In this document: positions 53,657 to 62,434 of the stretch, one piece after another
How the letters are laid out: each line of letters begins with the position of its first letter
Position numbering within the stretch: the first letter of the stretch is position 1
Assembly (NCBI RefSeq): GCF_037996765.1
Contig: NZ_JBBNAD010000004.1
Coordinates: forward strand, 1,054,001-1,118,000
Origin: Bdellovibrio sp. GT3
Lineage (GTDB): Bacteria; Bdellovibrionota; Bdellovibrionia; Bdellovibrionales; Bdellovibrionaceae
Length of the DNA: 64,000 nucleotides
Direction of reading: 5' to 3'
Position numbers and translations under genes: made by a program
The notes under the pieces: generated by a model
The model's database searches: none
What the model was told of the DNA's origin: nothing
The model's input: only the letters and a program-made list of their open reading frames with translations

Positions 53657-54307
53657 ATGTCAAAGTTCGAGGAGACTCTCGCTATGAATCCAAGACTGAA
53701 AAGTTCCAAAAAGTGGACAAATTTTCCCAAAGAGTACTCAAATCAAATTCAGACGGTGTTCAACGAAAATTTCGCTCAATACCTAGAGAATGCAGAGCTG
53801 ATTATCGAAGGTCGTATCTACACCGAAGAGATAGTGCTGCGCGTCGGATATCACGAGGACGGCCGCCTGGCTCAAGCAAACTTTGAAGTTTCCATGAATT
53901 ACTCTCAGGAACAACAAGATGCCATCACTCGCATTCACAACTGCGTGGACGCTGCTGCCTCCATGATGGTGGAATACTTTGAAAACGATGGCGAAGTGGA
54001 CTTCCCGTACGTTTGGAAGGAAATCCCGTTCCAGGGCAAAAAGCTTTACGTGCAATTCACGACTGAAAACTCCAGCCTTGAAGCGGAAGCCAATAAACTA
54101 TTGGGCGTGGAAGACGACAGCATCGTTTATGAAGAATCGGAATCCGAAGACGCCTTGGCTCGCGCAGAACAAAGCGAGGAGCTAAGCCCTCCGCGTGATG
54201 ACGAAGACTACGAAGATCACGGTGAAGAATCAGAGCCGGACGATGAAGACGGCGATGATGAAAAGGGTCCGAAGATGTTCAAAGGAAACAAAAAAAAGCT
54301 CCACTAG
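53657..54307 (+). CDS. Protein of unknown function with acidic tail
   Basis: The 216-aa cytoplasmic-looking protein has a folded N-terminal region (about residues 20-150) and a highly acidic C-terminal tail, rich in Glu and Asp from about 155, that ends in a short Lys cluster. No domain recognised. GAGGAG lies about ten bases before the ATG at 53657; a second ATG 27 bases later also has GAGGAG upstream, so the start is uncertain. A terminator overlaps its stop. It is divergent from miaB. Confidence 0.72.
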   Translation: MSKFEETLAMNPRLKSSKKWTNFPKEYSNQIQTVFNENFAQYLENAELIIEGRIYTEEIVLRVGYHEDGRLAQANFEVSMNYSQEQQDAITRIHNCVDAAASMMVEYFENDGEVDFPYVWKEIPFQGKKLYVQFTTENSSLEAEANKLLGVEDDSIVYEESESEDALARAEQSEELSPPRDDEDYEDHGEESEPDDEDGDDEKGPKMFKGNKKKLH

Positions 54308-54320
54308 GAGCTTTTTTTTT
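54291..54320 (+). terminator. Terminator overlapping the acidic-tail gene stop
   Basis: AAAAAAAGCTCC pairs with GGAGCTTTTTTT around ACTA, with the stop codon inside. A T-run follows directly. Confidence 0.8.
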
Positions 54321-54350
54321 GCCCTGATGAAAAATCAAACCCCTAAAATG

Positions 54351-54384
54351 AAAAAGGCTCACCCCACATGGTGGAAGCGAGCCT
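54351..54384 (-). terminator. Terminator of the HNH-like gene
   Basis: On the minus strand AGGCTC pairs with GAGCCT across an 18-nt loop, followed by TTTTT. It lies after the stop at 54415. Confidence 0.6.
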
Positions 54385-54414
54385 AACCCCTCGATGAGAG
54401 ATATTTAATTCAGA

Positions 54415-54894
54415 CTAAAGATCTTGAACGCGAGCCAAGATTGCTGGAACTTCGCTAAGGTTGTTCTTAGCGCGCATGATGATTTGGACAGCGTCTTTTT
54501 GAAGAAGCTTGCCTTGAGCCATTTTCTCACAAAGAAGACCTTCCAAAGGATCTGTGATCTCGTAAACTTCTTTGTATTGTGGCCATAGGTTTTTGATATC
54601 GTTAGAACCACCCATGCAAAGTGGGATGTAATGGTCAATTTTGAAATCCTGACGATTCATGGAACGAGTGTGGAAACCCAACTGTTGATCGTATGCTGCG
54701 AAACGACCTTTTTTAGTTTGAGTATCAACATCGCGCTCGCAATAGTTGATTTGCTCAGGGTAACGGTGCTCCGTCGGACGATTGCACAACGCACCAGGAG
54801 TCAGATTTGAATCTGGCCCTGTTGGATAAGCATCTTGTGCGAAGGATGAAAGGGAAACGACTAGTACTGCGCAAAGAACAAATAGGTTCTTCAT
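54415..54894 (-). CDS. Exported HNH nuclease-like protein
   Basis: The 159-aa product has a signal peptide (ending SSFAQD). The mature domain contains an HNH-like core: DHYIPLCMGGSNDIKNLWPQ, with Asp87-His88 and Asn102. HNH enzymes cut nucleic acids with a metal. GGAG lies in the ribosome-binding position. A secreted nuclease would fit a predator that digests prey nucleic acid, but this is inference. Four cysteines may form disulfides. Confidence 0.8.
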   Translation of the reverse strand: MKNLFVLCAVLVVSLSSFAQDAYPTGPDSNLTPGALCNRPTEHRYPEQINYCERDVDTQTKKGRFAAYDQQLGFHTRSMNRQDFKIDHYIPLCMGGSNDIKNLWPQYKEVYEITDPLEGLLCEKMAQGKLLQKDAVQIIMRAKNNLSEVPAILARVQDL

Positions 54895-55156
54895 ATATCT
54901 CCAAATAGTCTGCCATTAATACTGGTGGCAGGTAGAAACGACGGACCATATTTCCGTCATATATTCAGGGTTCAACTTGCGGCTACTGCTACCAATCCCA
55001 TTTCCAGATTGCAATTCAAATTTGTACCACAAAATTTCGTGACGCGCCCCTGAATACTCCAAGCCCACCAATTAACAATTGTAAACTATCAATTCCCTTA
55101 ACATTTCCCCAAAAACCGCCCGGTTTTCATATATTTACGCAACGTGTAATTTGGCC
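54895..55156. other. Intergenic region, no gene seen
   Basis: About 260 bp of AT-rich DNA upstream of the HNH-like gene, which must hold that gene's promoter. It contains the imperfect dyad AATTAACAATTG. No ORF with a ribosome-binding site and no RNA gene recognised. Confidence 0.4.
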
Positions 55157-55187
55157 AAAAAAAAGCCCCACCATCAAGGTGAGGCTA
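55157..55187 (-). terminator. Terminator of the histone-H1-like gene
   Basis: On the minus strand AGCCTCACC pairs with GGTGGGGCT (one mismatch) around TTGAT, followed by TTTTTTT. Confidence 0.8.
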
Positions 55188-55224
55188 ATTTAGCGTGCCG
55201 GAAAATTCGATTTACCGGTGCGTT

Positions 55225-56139
55225 CTAGTACTCATCGTCATCAGAGACGCTGCCACCAGAATCACCCATGCCGCGCACTTCTTCGATAAACGCGTTCGTA
55301 TCCTCTTCAAATTCCCCTTCACCAGCTGATTCATCGATCTCCAGCTCTTGGATCGCAGCCAGGAAGTCCTTCTCAGTTCGAAGGTCACGGCGGATCATCT
55401 CAAGGAATTTATCCGGATAACGAGACGTCAATTCCTCAACGTAACGCTCCAGTTTTCCATCAGTAAGGATTTTCTTACGAACTTGGATTTTCTTCCAGAA
55501 CAACAGGTAGTGATAACGGCAGTACACATCAACCACAGCCACTTGATCGCAATCGCGAGCACGGCAGTAGCGGCGACCTTCAGCATCCGTCAAAACAATC
55601 TCTTCGTCAGATTTGTCTTTCTCTTCCGCTGTCCAGTCCTCGATGACTTCGATTTCCTCTTCGGATTCCTCGACAGCCTTCAATTCCTCTTCGTACTCAC
55701 CAATTTCGTCACCCATCATGGCGTCGTCATCAGCGATAAAGTCGTCATCCATATCGGATTCTTCTTTTTCCTTTTTGCCTTTGCCTTTTTTCGGTGCTTT
55801 CGCATCCTTCTTAGGTGCAACGGCTTTTTCAGGAGCAGGGACTGGTGCCGCCTTTTTCTCGACTTTTTCCTTTTTGGAAACTTCAGCTTTAGTTTCTTTA
55901 ACTTCCTTTACGGATTTCGCGGAAACTTTCGCCTTCGGTTCAACTTTGGCTTCGACTTTTTTCTTAACTTCCGGCTTTTTAGGAGCTGCCTTTGCAGGAG
56001 CTTTCTCGGCCTTCTTTTTAACAACAGTCTTAGGCGCTGCCTTTTTAGGGGCTGGTTTAGACGCAGCTTTTACCGGCGCTTTTTTAGCGGGTTTAGCTGG
56101 AGTCTTTGCTGCGGGCTTCTTTTTTACGATTTTTGCCAT
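55225..56139 (-). CDS. Histone-H1-like protein with acidic region and Cys/His cluster
   Basis: The 304-aa protein has three parts. Residues about 1-120 are Lys/Ala/Pro-rich with repeats like PAKKA and APKKAA, as in bacterial H1-like DNA-compacting proteins. Residues about 125-185 are strongly acidic. Residues 192-210 carry Cys-x4-Cys-x9-Cys-x2-His (Cys192, Cys197, Cys207, His210), a possible zinc site, followed by a helical region and an acidic tail. The combination is unusual. No family name is known to me for the Cys/His part. AGGT precedes the ATG. Confidence 0.72.
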   Translation of the reverse strand: MAKIVKKKPAAKTPAKPAKKAPVKAASKPAPKKAAPKTVVKKKAEKAPAKAAPKKPEVKKKVEAKVEPKAKVSAKSVKEVKETKAEVSKKEKVEKKAAPVPAPEKAVAPKKDAKAPKKGKGKKEKEESDMDDDFIADDDAMMGDEIGEYEEELKAVEESEEEIEVIEDWTAEEKDKSDEEIVLTDAEGRRYCRARDCDQVAVVDVYCRYHYLLFWKKIQVRKKILTDGKLERYVEELTSRYPDKFLEMIRRDLRTEKDFLAAIQELEIDESAGEGEFEEDTNAFIEEVRGMGDSGGSVSDDDEY

Positions 56140-56207
56140 TGTTTTACCTAGTTGACGGTGATGAATGTACCTTCAAATACCTGAATCATAGAGCTTGGGC
56201 TGTCAAC

Positions 56208-57191
56208 TCATTTTACTTGAATTGTTGTCTCTTGGCCGCGTACCGAAATACTGCCTCTTTGTGCTGTGCCACGCAGACGCCCCCGCACACTTTTCTCAGA
56301 ACTTAACTTGCTGACTCTGAGTTCGTTGGGAACAAAAATTTCCCCATCGACTGTGTACAGATTGACGCTGGCCCCCGAAGCCGCTGGAGAGATGATATTA
56401 ACACGACCCGCTTTGGATTTTACATCGACCTCTGAATCCAAAGTCATGTTGATAGTGACATTGCCATCTTGATTCTGCCCCTCAAGACGACCTTGAAACG
56501 CCTGAAGACTCAAACTCCCCTTGCCATTTTCAAATTGAATTGTTCCGGACCCTTGGTTCACTTTTCCTGTCGCCTGCTGCGTCGTAAGCGAGACAAAGCC
56601 GCGAACTTTTTCCAGATTCAATTGACCCGAAAACATCGAGGCATCCACGTCCCCTTGGATATTTTTTAAGTTCATGGCACCAGAATATCCATCAGCGTTA
56701 ACGCGCCCCACATGGTCAGCAACGCTGATCTCGCCCTTTTGTACATAGAGCTGCAAAGTACCTGTCCCATTGGCTGTGGCAACGCGTCCTGAAGTCATGC
56801 TCACTTTCAGATCTTTGCTCCATCTTTGAGCAACAACGCTGCCACTCTTAAGCTGAACTTCCACTGGCACAGCAGCACCGGAAATTTCGATCTTTTTCGC
56901 TTGGGAGCTCGCTTTCGGCAAGATATTCATCCAGGTTTTCTTGCTCCCGAATTCATTCATGGAGACTTCAATGATATTCTCTTTTTTGGTAACCACATAG
57001 GCACCTTCAAAACCCGACTCTTCAACACCTGAGATTTTTACAGAATTTGCGCCGGGAGCTGCGACCAGTTGAACCTGGGCGTCGAGGCCCTTAATAACCA
57101 AACGAGTTCCTTCCTGCACAGGAGCCTCAAATGTGGCTGCCCAAAGAGGCTGAACGAAAAGACTTATCAAGATGACGGTGATCGCTGACAT
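56208..57191 (-). CDS. Exported beta-helical protein, DUF4097-like
   Basis: The 327-aa product has a signal peptide (ending LWAATF) and then repeated short strands (GSVVAQRWSKDLKVS, SGAMNLKNIQGDVDAS, QLNLEKVRGFV) typical of the DUF4097 putative adhesin beta-solenoid. Function is not known. GGAG lies seven bases before the ATG. It is co-oriented with the H1-like gene but the intervening gap holds no terminator. Confidence 0.68.
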   Translation of the reverse strand: MSAITVILISLFVQPLWAATFEAPVQEGTRLVIKGLDAQVQLVAAPGANSVKISGVEESGFEGAYVVTKKENIIEVSMNEFGSKKTWMNILPKASSQAKKIEISGAAVPVEVQLKSGSVVAQRWSKDLKVSMTSGRVATANGTGTLQLYVQKGEISVADHVGRVNADGYSGAMNLKNIQGDVDASMFSGQLNLEKVRGFVSLTTQQATGKVNQGSGTIQFENGKGSLSLQAFQGRLEGQNQDGNVTINMTLDSEVDVKSKAGRVNIISPAASGASVNLYTVDGEIFVPNELRVSKLSSEKSVRGRLRGTAQRGSISVRGQETTIQVK

Positions 57192-57274
57192 GCGTTGTCT
57201 CCAAATTCTGAAATATTGACTCAGACTCTATTTAAGATAATTTTTTTACGATTTTCAACATGAAGAGGTGAATT

Positions 57275-58450
57275 ATGGAAAATGTAGTGATTGTCAGCAG
57301 CGTCAGAACTCCTGTCGCATCCTTTCAAGGTGGTTTCGGTGCAGTACCTGCTCCCAAACTAGGCGCCGCTGCGATTAAAGAAGCTTTGAATCGCGCTGGT
57401 GTTTCCCCAAATGAGATCGACGAAGTGATTATGGGTGAGGTATTGACTGCAGGTGTGGGACAAGCTCCAGCTCGTCAAGCTGCTCTTTATGCTGGACTTG
57501 GCAACAACACTCCGTGCATGACGATCAATAAAGTTTGCGGTTCTGGCTTGAAGGCCGTGATGCTTGCCGCTGATAATATCAAATTGGGCAACACCAAAAT
57601 TGCAATCGCTGGTGGTCAGGAAAACATGACTTTGGCTCCGCACTTGTTGGAAAACTCCCGTTCTGGTTACCGCATGGGACCAACGCAAATGACTGACTCC
57701 ATGATCAAAGATGGTCTTTGGGATCCGTACAATAATTTCCATATGGGAAATGCCGCAGAGATTTGCGTAAAAGAACATAACTTCACTCGCGAGCAACAAG
57801 ATGCTTTCGCAGTCGATTCTTACAAAAAAGCACAAAAAGCCTGGGCTGATGGCGTATTCAAAAACGAAATCGTTCCGGTGACTGTTGCGGGCCGCAAAGG
57901 TGACGTGGTTATCGATAAAGACGAAGAGCCATTCAACACCAACTTCGATAAAATTCCAGGATTGAAACCGGCTTTCGATAAAGCGGGCACAATCACGGCG
58001 GCAAATGCTTCCAAAATCAACGACGGGGGCGCAGCTCACGTTTTGATGTCTGAGTCTGAAGCTAAAAAACGTGGCGCAAAACCTTTGGCTAAAATTGTAG
58101 CGCACGGAACTTTCGCGCACGAGCCTAAATACTTCACAACAGCACCTGTTGGCGCGATCAAGAAAGCTTTGGATAAAGCGGGCTTGAAAGTGGGCGACAT
58201 CGATCTTTGGGAAATCAACGAGGCTTTCGCAGTTGTCACTCAAGTGGCAATGAAGGAATTGGAAATCCCTGCTGAAAAAGTAAATGTGCACGGTGGTGCC
58301 GTTGCTATCGGTCACCCGATCGGTGCTTCTGGGGCTCGTATCCTGACGACATTGGTCCATGCTCTTCACACTCATAACAAACGCTATGGTTTGGCGACTT
58401 TGTGTATTGGTGGCGGCGAAGCGGTGGCTTTGATCATCGAAAAGGCGTAA
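57275..58450 (+). CDS. atoB: Acetyl-CoA acetyltransferase (thiolase)
   Basis: The 391-aa enzyme condenses two acetyl-CoA or cleaves acetoacetyl-CoA. The catalytic nucleophile is in NKVCGSGLK, GHPIGASG holds the His and CIGGGEA the second Cys. The length is standard. It is followed three bases later by the CoA-transferase genes, so the set probably degrades or makes acetoacetate. GAGGTG precedes the ATG. Confidence 0.95.
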   Translation: MENVVIVSSVRTPVASFQGGFGAVPAPKLGAAAIKEALNRAGVSPNEIDEVIMGEVLTAGVGQAPARQAALYAGLGNNTPCMTINKVCGSGLKAVMLAADNIKLGNTKIAIAGGQENMTLAPHLLENSRSGYRMGPTQMTDSMIKDGLWDPYNNFHMGNAAEICVKEHNFTREQQDAFAVDSYKKAQKAWADGVFKNEIVPVTVAGRKGDVVIDKDEEPFNTNFDKIPGLKPAFDKAGTITAANASKINDGGAAHVLMSESEAKKRGAKPLAKIVAHGTFAHEPKYFTTAPVGAIKKALDKAGLKVGDIDLWEINEAFAVVTQVAMKELEIPAEKVNVHGGAVAIGHPIGASGARILTTLVHALHTHNKRYGLATLCIGGGEAVALIIEKA

Positions 58451-58453
58451 GCC

Positions 58454-59152
58454 ATGAGCAAAAAAGTTTATAAAGACGCCATGTCTGCCCTTGACGGGGT
58501 CAAAGACGGAATGACTTTGGTCGTTGGCGGCTTTGGTCTTTGTGGAATTCCTGAAAACTCCATCGCGGCCCTTGTTGAACGCGGGGTTAAAAACCTGACG
58601 TGCGTTTCCAACAATGCCGGGGTGGATGATTTTGGATTGGGTTTGCTTTTACAAAAACGTCAGATCAAAAAAATGATCTCTTCCTACGTTGGTGAAAACG
58701 CCCTCTTTGAAAAACAATACATGAGCGGCGAACTTGACCTTGAGTTCTGCCCTCAAGGCACTTTGGCAGAACGCATTCGTGCCGGCGGCGCAGGTATCGC
58801 CGGATTCTATACTCCTACAGGAGTTGGAACTCTGGTTGCGGAAGGCAAAGAAATTAAAAACTTTGATGGCCGCGACTATGTTCTTGAGCGCGGCATCGTT
58901 GGTGACTTTGCCTTGGTCAAAGCCTGGAAGGGCGACAAGTTCGGCAATCTGATCTTCAGAAAAACCGCGCGCAATTTCAATCCCATGGCTGCAACTGCGG
59001 GTAAAATCACAGTGGCCGAAGTTGAGGAATTGGTTGAAGTGGGAGAATTGGATCCGGATCAGGTTCACACTCCAGGTGTGTTCGTTCAAAGAATCTTTCA
59101 AGGAACGAACTATCAAAAACGCATCGAACAGCGCACAGTGAGCAAGGGATAG
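58454..59152 (+). CDS. 3-oxoacid CoA-transferase subunit A
   Basis: The 232-aa subunit pairs with the next gene product to move CoA between acetoacetate and succinyl-CoA (or acetyl-CoA). The glycine-rich start [12 protein letters not shown] and the region [16 protein letters not shown] are typical. It lies three bases after the thiolase stop and two before subunit B, giving a single transcript. ScoA versus AtoD identity cannot be decided from sequence alone. Confidence 0.93.
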   Translation: MSKKVYKDAMSALDGVKDGMTLVVGGFGLCGIPENSIAALVERGVKNLTCVSNNAGVDDFGLGLLLQKRQIKKMISSYVGENALFEKQYMSGELDLEFCPQGTLAERIRAGGAGIAGFYTPTGVGTLVAEGKEIKNFDGRDYVLERGIVGDFALVKAWKGDKFGNLIFRKTARNFNPMAATAGKITVAEVEELVEVGELDPDQVHTPGVFVQRIFQGTNYQKRIEQRTVSKG

Positions 59153-59154
59153 TT

Positions 59155-59811
59155 ATGCCTTTAACAAGAGAACAAATTGCACAACGAATCTCCAAAGAAG
59201 TTCAGGATGGTTACTGCGTAAATCTTGGAATTGGCATTCCAACTTTGGTTGCCAACTACATTCCGAAAGGAATGTCCGTTATGTTACAGAGCGAAAACGG
59301 TCTTTTGGGAATGGGCGCTTACCCAACTGAAGACAAAGTCGACGCGGATCTGGTGAATGCCGGCAAACAAACTGTGACAGCAGTTCCAGGAGCGAGTTTC
59401 TTTTCCAGCGCAGACAGCTTTGCGATGATTCGTGGTGGCCACGTGGACCTTACAGTTTTGGGCGCCATGGAAGTCGATGAGCAAGGCTCCATCGCCAACT
59501 GGATGGTTCCTGGAAAAATGGTTAAGGGAATGGGCGGCGCCATGGATCTTGTAGCCGGCGCCCGCAACGTGATCGTAGCCATGCAACACACTGACAAAGA
59601 AGGAAACTCCAAACTTCGCACCAAGTGCACTCTGCCTTTGACTGGCATCAAGTGTATCAAGAAAATCGTCAGCGATTTCGGTGTGATCGAAGTGACAGAT
59701 CAAGGATTCGTTTTAAAAGAATATGCTCCTGATTTATCACCAGAAAAAGTTCTTGCTGCGACAGAGGGCAAAATGACAATTGCGCCTGACTGCAAAGCGA
59801 TGACTTTCTAA
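59155..59811 (+). CDS. 3-oxoacid CoA-transferase subunit B
   Basis: The 218-aa catalytic subunit carries the SENGLLGMG motif with the nucleophilic Glu. It pairs with the preceding gene. GIGIPTLVANY near the N-terminus is typical. ATG follows the upstream stop by two bases. With the thiolase this gives a route from ketone-body-like acids to acetyl-CoA, useful for lipid or polyester catabolism. Confidence 0.94.
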   Translation: MPLTREQIAQRISKEVQDGYCVNLGIGIPTLVANYIPKGMSVMLQSENGLLGMGAYPTEDKVDADLVNAGKQTVTAVPGASFFSSADSFAMIRGGHVDLTVLGAMEVDEQGSIANWMVPGKMVKGMGGAMDLVAGARNVIVAMQHTDKEGNSKLRTKCTLPLTGIKCIKKIVSDFGVIEVTDQGFVLKEYAPDLSPEKVLAATEGKMTIAPDCKAMTF

Positions 59812-59910
59812 GGTAAGTCCATACCAACGTCCAGCCTCCTTCCTACAAATTGCCCTGAACTTTTGTTTCAGGGATACTAAATACAACAATTTCTCGGGAA
59901 GGATCTGGGC

Positions 59911-60891
59911 GTGGCTGAGGCTAAGAAGCTTGCAAAAGACAATTACTTGTTTCGTGAAGGTGATGCAGCGGATGCGATGTACATCATTAAATCCGGTCTG
60001 CTGGCTGTAACGAAAACCAAAGGCCAATCTGAAGTCATGCTTGCCGAAATCAATCCTGGCGCCATGGTTGGCGAGATGGGTTTGTTCGACAACAAACCTC
60101 GCAGCGCAAACGTCAAAGCCATCAAGGAAACTGAAGTCATTGCCCTGCCCTATGACTCTCTGAACAAACAACTTGATCAGTTGCCAGTATGGGTTCGCGC
60201 GATTTTAAAAAATCTGAATGAAACTATTCGTGAATCCAACAAAAAGATCAAACAACTTGAAACTGCAAATGCAGATGAAGAGCGTTTCCCACCTCATGTG
60301 ATCAATAAATTCATGTCGATCCTGAATTTCGTGTTTAACAAATACGGAAAACCTGAAGCCACAGGCGTCAGTATTTCCTCCGTACTGCTTCGCAATTACA
60401 CGATTCAGATTTTTCAGGAAGCCACAAATAAAATGACCGCGATGGTGAATGCCCTGACTGAACTGGGTTATCTGACACAGGAAGATCGTGGCGACGGCAC
60501 ACAGAAAATTACCAACCTCAAAGCGGCCGAGTTATTTGCATTTGTTGATTGGTACAACGACTGGTTGTTTAAACAGGAAAAAGACCGCAAAGAACCACTG
60601 ACAGAACAAGAATGCAAAGTTCTGAATGCACTGATTCTATTTGCTAAAAAAGTTCCGACCGACAACAAAGGTCTGAATAAAGTTGATTTAAGCGTTGTGC
60701 AAAATGAATCCATGAAGGAAGTCGGCGCACTGATTAAACCCGACGACGCCAACAGCCTGGTTGAGAAAAAATACCTGGGCGACAAGATCATGGACGGCAC
60801 ATCCGTCTTCGCTCCAGTGGAGCTTCCCTTCGTGGAGCCACAAGCCCAAAACTGGTCACTGGTAAACAATCTGAAAAAGAAACTGCGCTAG
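59911..60891 (+). CDS. Cyclic-nucleotide-binding domain protein with unusual C-terminus
   Basis: The 326-aa protein starts at GTG with GGAAGGATC upstream. Residues about 1-115 are a cNMP-binding domain with the phosphate-binding cassette GEMGLFDNKPRSANVKA, including the conserved Glu and Arg. The rest (about 120-326) is mostly helical and does not look like a standard CRP helix-turn-helix, though a winged-helix segment around 150-205 (ISSVLLRNYTIQIFQEATNKM then ALTELGYLTQEDRGD) is possible. It probably senses cAMP or cGMP. It lies 99 bases after the CoA-transferase genes. Confidence 0.85.
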   Translation: MAEAKKLAKDNYLFREGDAADAMYIIKSGLLAVTKTKGQSEVMLAEINPGAMVGEMGLFDNKPRSANVKAIKETEVIALPYDSLNKQLDQLPVWVRAILKNLNETIRESNKKIKQLETANADEERFPPHVINKFMSILNFVFNKYGKPEATGVSISSVLLRNYTIQIFQEATNKMTAMVNALTELGYLTQEDRGDGTQKITNLKAAELFAFVDWYNDWLFKQEKDRKEPLTEQECKVLNALILFAKKVPTDNKGLNKVDLSVVQNESMKEVGALIKPDDANSLVEKKYLGDKIMDGTSVFAPVELPFVEPQAQNWSLVNNLKKKLR

Positions 60892-60895
60892 AAAA

Positions 60896-60933
60896 ACAAA
60901 AAGGCTTTAGTGATGAACTAAAGCCTTTTTTTT
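60896..60933. terminator. Bidirectional terminator between cNMP-binding protein and pyk
   Basis: AAGGCTTTAG and CTAAAGCCTT form a perfect 10-bp stem around TGATGAA. T-runs follow on both strands, serving both convergent genes. Confidence 0.9.
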
Positions 60934-60941
60934 ATTTTGAA

Positions 60942-62429
60942 TTAATCAATGCTTGGATCTGTTTGACAGCGCATTGGCAATTGCTCATCCGGCAAACGTA
61001 CCAGACTCTCTGCACCCACAGTGTGAACATAGAGTGAGTTTGTTTTGATACCACTCGCGATAGGCTGCCCCAAAGTTAGGATCACCTTATCACCGGTTTT
61101 TGACAAACCATGAGTCACCAACAACTTATCAACTTCAGACAGAATGTCTTCCATGTTTTTATAAGGTTTGATCGCGTGAGTTTGAATACCCCAGTTCAAT
61201 TCCATCGAGTTCAACACTTCATGATGTTGAGTCACGGAAATGATGCGGGCCTTGGGACGGAAGCTGGAAATGATGCTTGCTGTTTTACCTGTGCTGGTTA
61301 AACAGATGATTGCTGTGGCATTCAACTTCAACGCACTCAAAGACGCACTGGCAGCAATAGCCGCAGGTGTGCTCAAGAACTCACTTTCAAGAGAGATCTT
61401 ATAGTATTTCTCCTCGTTGCGCTCAACCTCCAGAATGATCTCATGCATGGTGCGAATAGCTTTAAATGGATGTTTACCACTTGCCGATTCAGCCGACAGC
61501 ATCAAGGCATCAGAACCATCCAAAACCGCATTGGCCACGTCTGTGATTTCAGCACGTGTTGGACGAGGATTTTCAATCATACTCTCAAGCATCTGAGTCG
61601 CCGTGATTACCGGACGCCCCAACTGATTGCAGACATTGATGATACGCTTTTGGAAACCAGGAAGACGACTCTGACCCACTTCAACAGCAAGGTCACCACG
61701 AGCCACCATGACAGCGTCTGAAAGACGGCAGATCTCTTCAAGATTCTCCAACGCCTCGATCATTTCAATTTTAGCAATGATCTTAGCCTGTGAACCACGG
61801 GATTCGATAATCTCACGCAGTTTGCGAATATCACGGGCATGGCGAACAAAACTCAAAGCAATGTAGTCGACCTTGTTGGCAATACCAAATTCAAGATCCT
61901 CAAGATCCTTCGGAGTCATTGGATCCACCGGTAAATTCACACCCGGAAGATTCATACCTTTACGGTCCTTCAGGATGCCGCCGTCAATAACAACAACATC
62001 AACCTCTTCACCGCGAACCTGCAATACTTCGACTTGCATAAGGCCGTCATCCAAAAGAATGCGTGTGCCCGGAGCGCAAGCCAGCGGAAGCTCTTTAAAG
62101 TCTGAAGGAATCAAACCTTGGCGTCCTAATACCGGAGCCGTGGTGAAGGTGAACTTCTCACCAGGTTTAATTTCAAGCTTTCCATTTTCAATTTTTCCGA
62201 CGCGGATTTTAGGCCCCTGCAAATCCTGGAGGATCGTCACTGGAGCACTCAAGTCTTTGGAAAGTTTACGGAGTGAGTGAATCACTTTTAAATGATCTTC
62301 ATGGGTCCCGTGAGAAAAGTTAAGGCGAGCCACATTCATGCCCGCCTTAATTGCTTTTTCTAGGTTTTTCTCATCACGAGTAGACGGCCCGATGGTCGCC
62401 ACAATCTTTGCTCGTCGGTCTGCTAACAT
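60942..62429 (-). CDS. pyk: Pyruvate kinase
   Basis: The 495-aa enzyme converts phosphoenolpyruvate and ADP to pyruvate and ATP. The N-terminus is KIVATIGPSTRDEKN. The substrate and metal region is MVARGDLAVEVG (with the preceding catalytic Lys in IIAKIEM). A C-terminal domain follows. Length is normal. GGAAGG precedes the ATG by about ten bases. Its start is five bases after the stop of the coiled-coil gene, so the two are probably co-transcribed. Confidence 0.96.
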   Translation of the reverse strand: MLADRRAKIVATIGPSTRDEKNLEKAIKAGMNVARLNFSHGTHEDHLKVIHSLRKLSKDLSAPVTILQDLQGPKIRVGKIENGKLEIKPGEKFTFTTAPVLGRQGLIPSDFKELPLACAPGTRILLDDGLMQVEVLQVRGEEVDVVVIDGGILKDRKGMNLPGVNLPVDPMTPKDLEDLEFGIANKVDYIALSFVRHARDIRKLREIIESRGSQAKIIAKIEMIEALENLEEICRLSDAVMVARGDLAVEVGQSRLPGFQKRIINVCNQLGRPVITATQMLESMIENPRPTRAEITDVANAVLDGSDALMLSAESASGKHPFKAIRTMHEIILEVERNEEKYYKISLESEFLSTPAAIAASASLSALKLNATAIICLTSTGKTASIISSFRPKARIISVTQHHEVLNSMELNWGIQTHAIKPYKNMEDILSEVDKLLVTHGLSKTGDKVILTLGQPIASGIKTNSLYVHTVGAESLVRLPDEQLPMRCQTDPSID

Positions 62430-62434
62430 TGAAA

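Noticed and set aside
55348-56151. 267-aa plus-strand Phe/Leu-rich frame opposite the H1-like gene
   Set aside because: It is the antisense of Lys/Glu-rich codons, which gives Phe/Leu-rich nonsense. No ribosome-binding site.
57359-58375. 338-aa minus-strand frame inside the thiolase gene
   Set aside because: The thiolase has full catalytic motifs; this frame has biased His/Phe/Ser content and no start signal.
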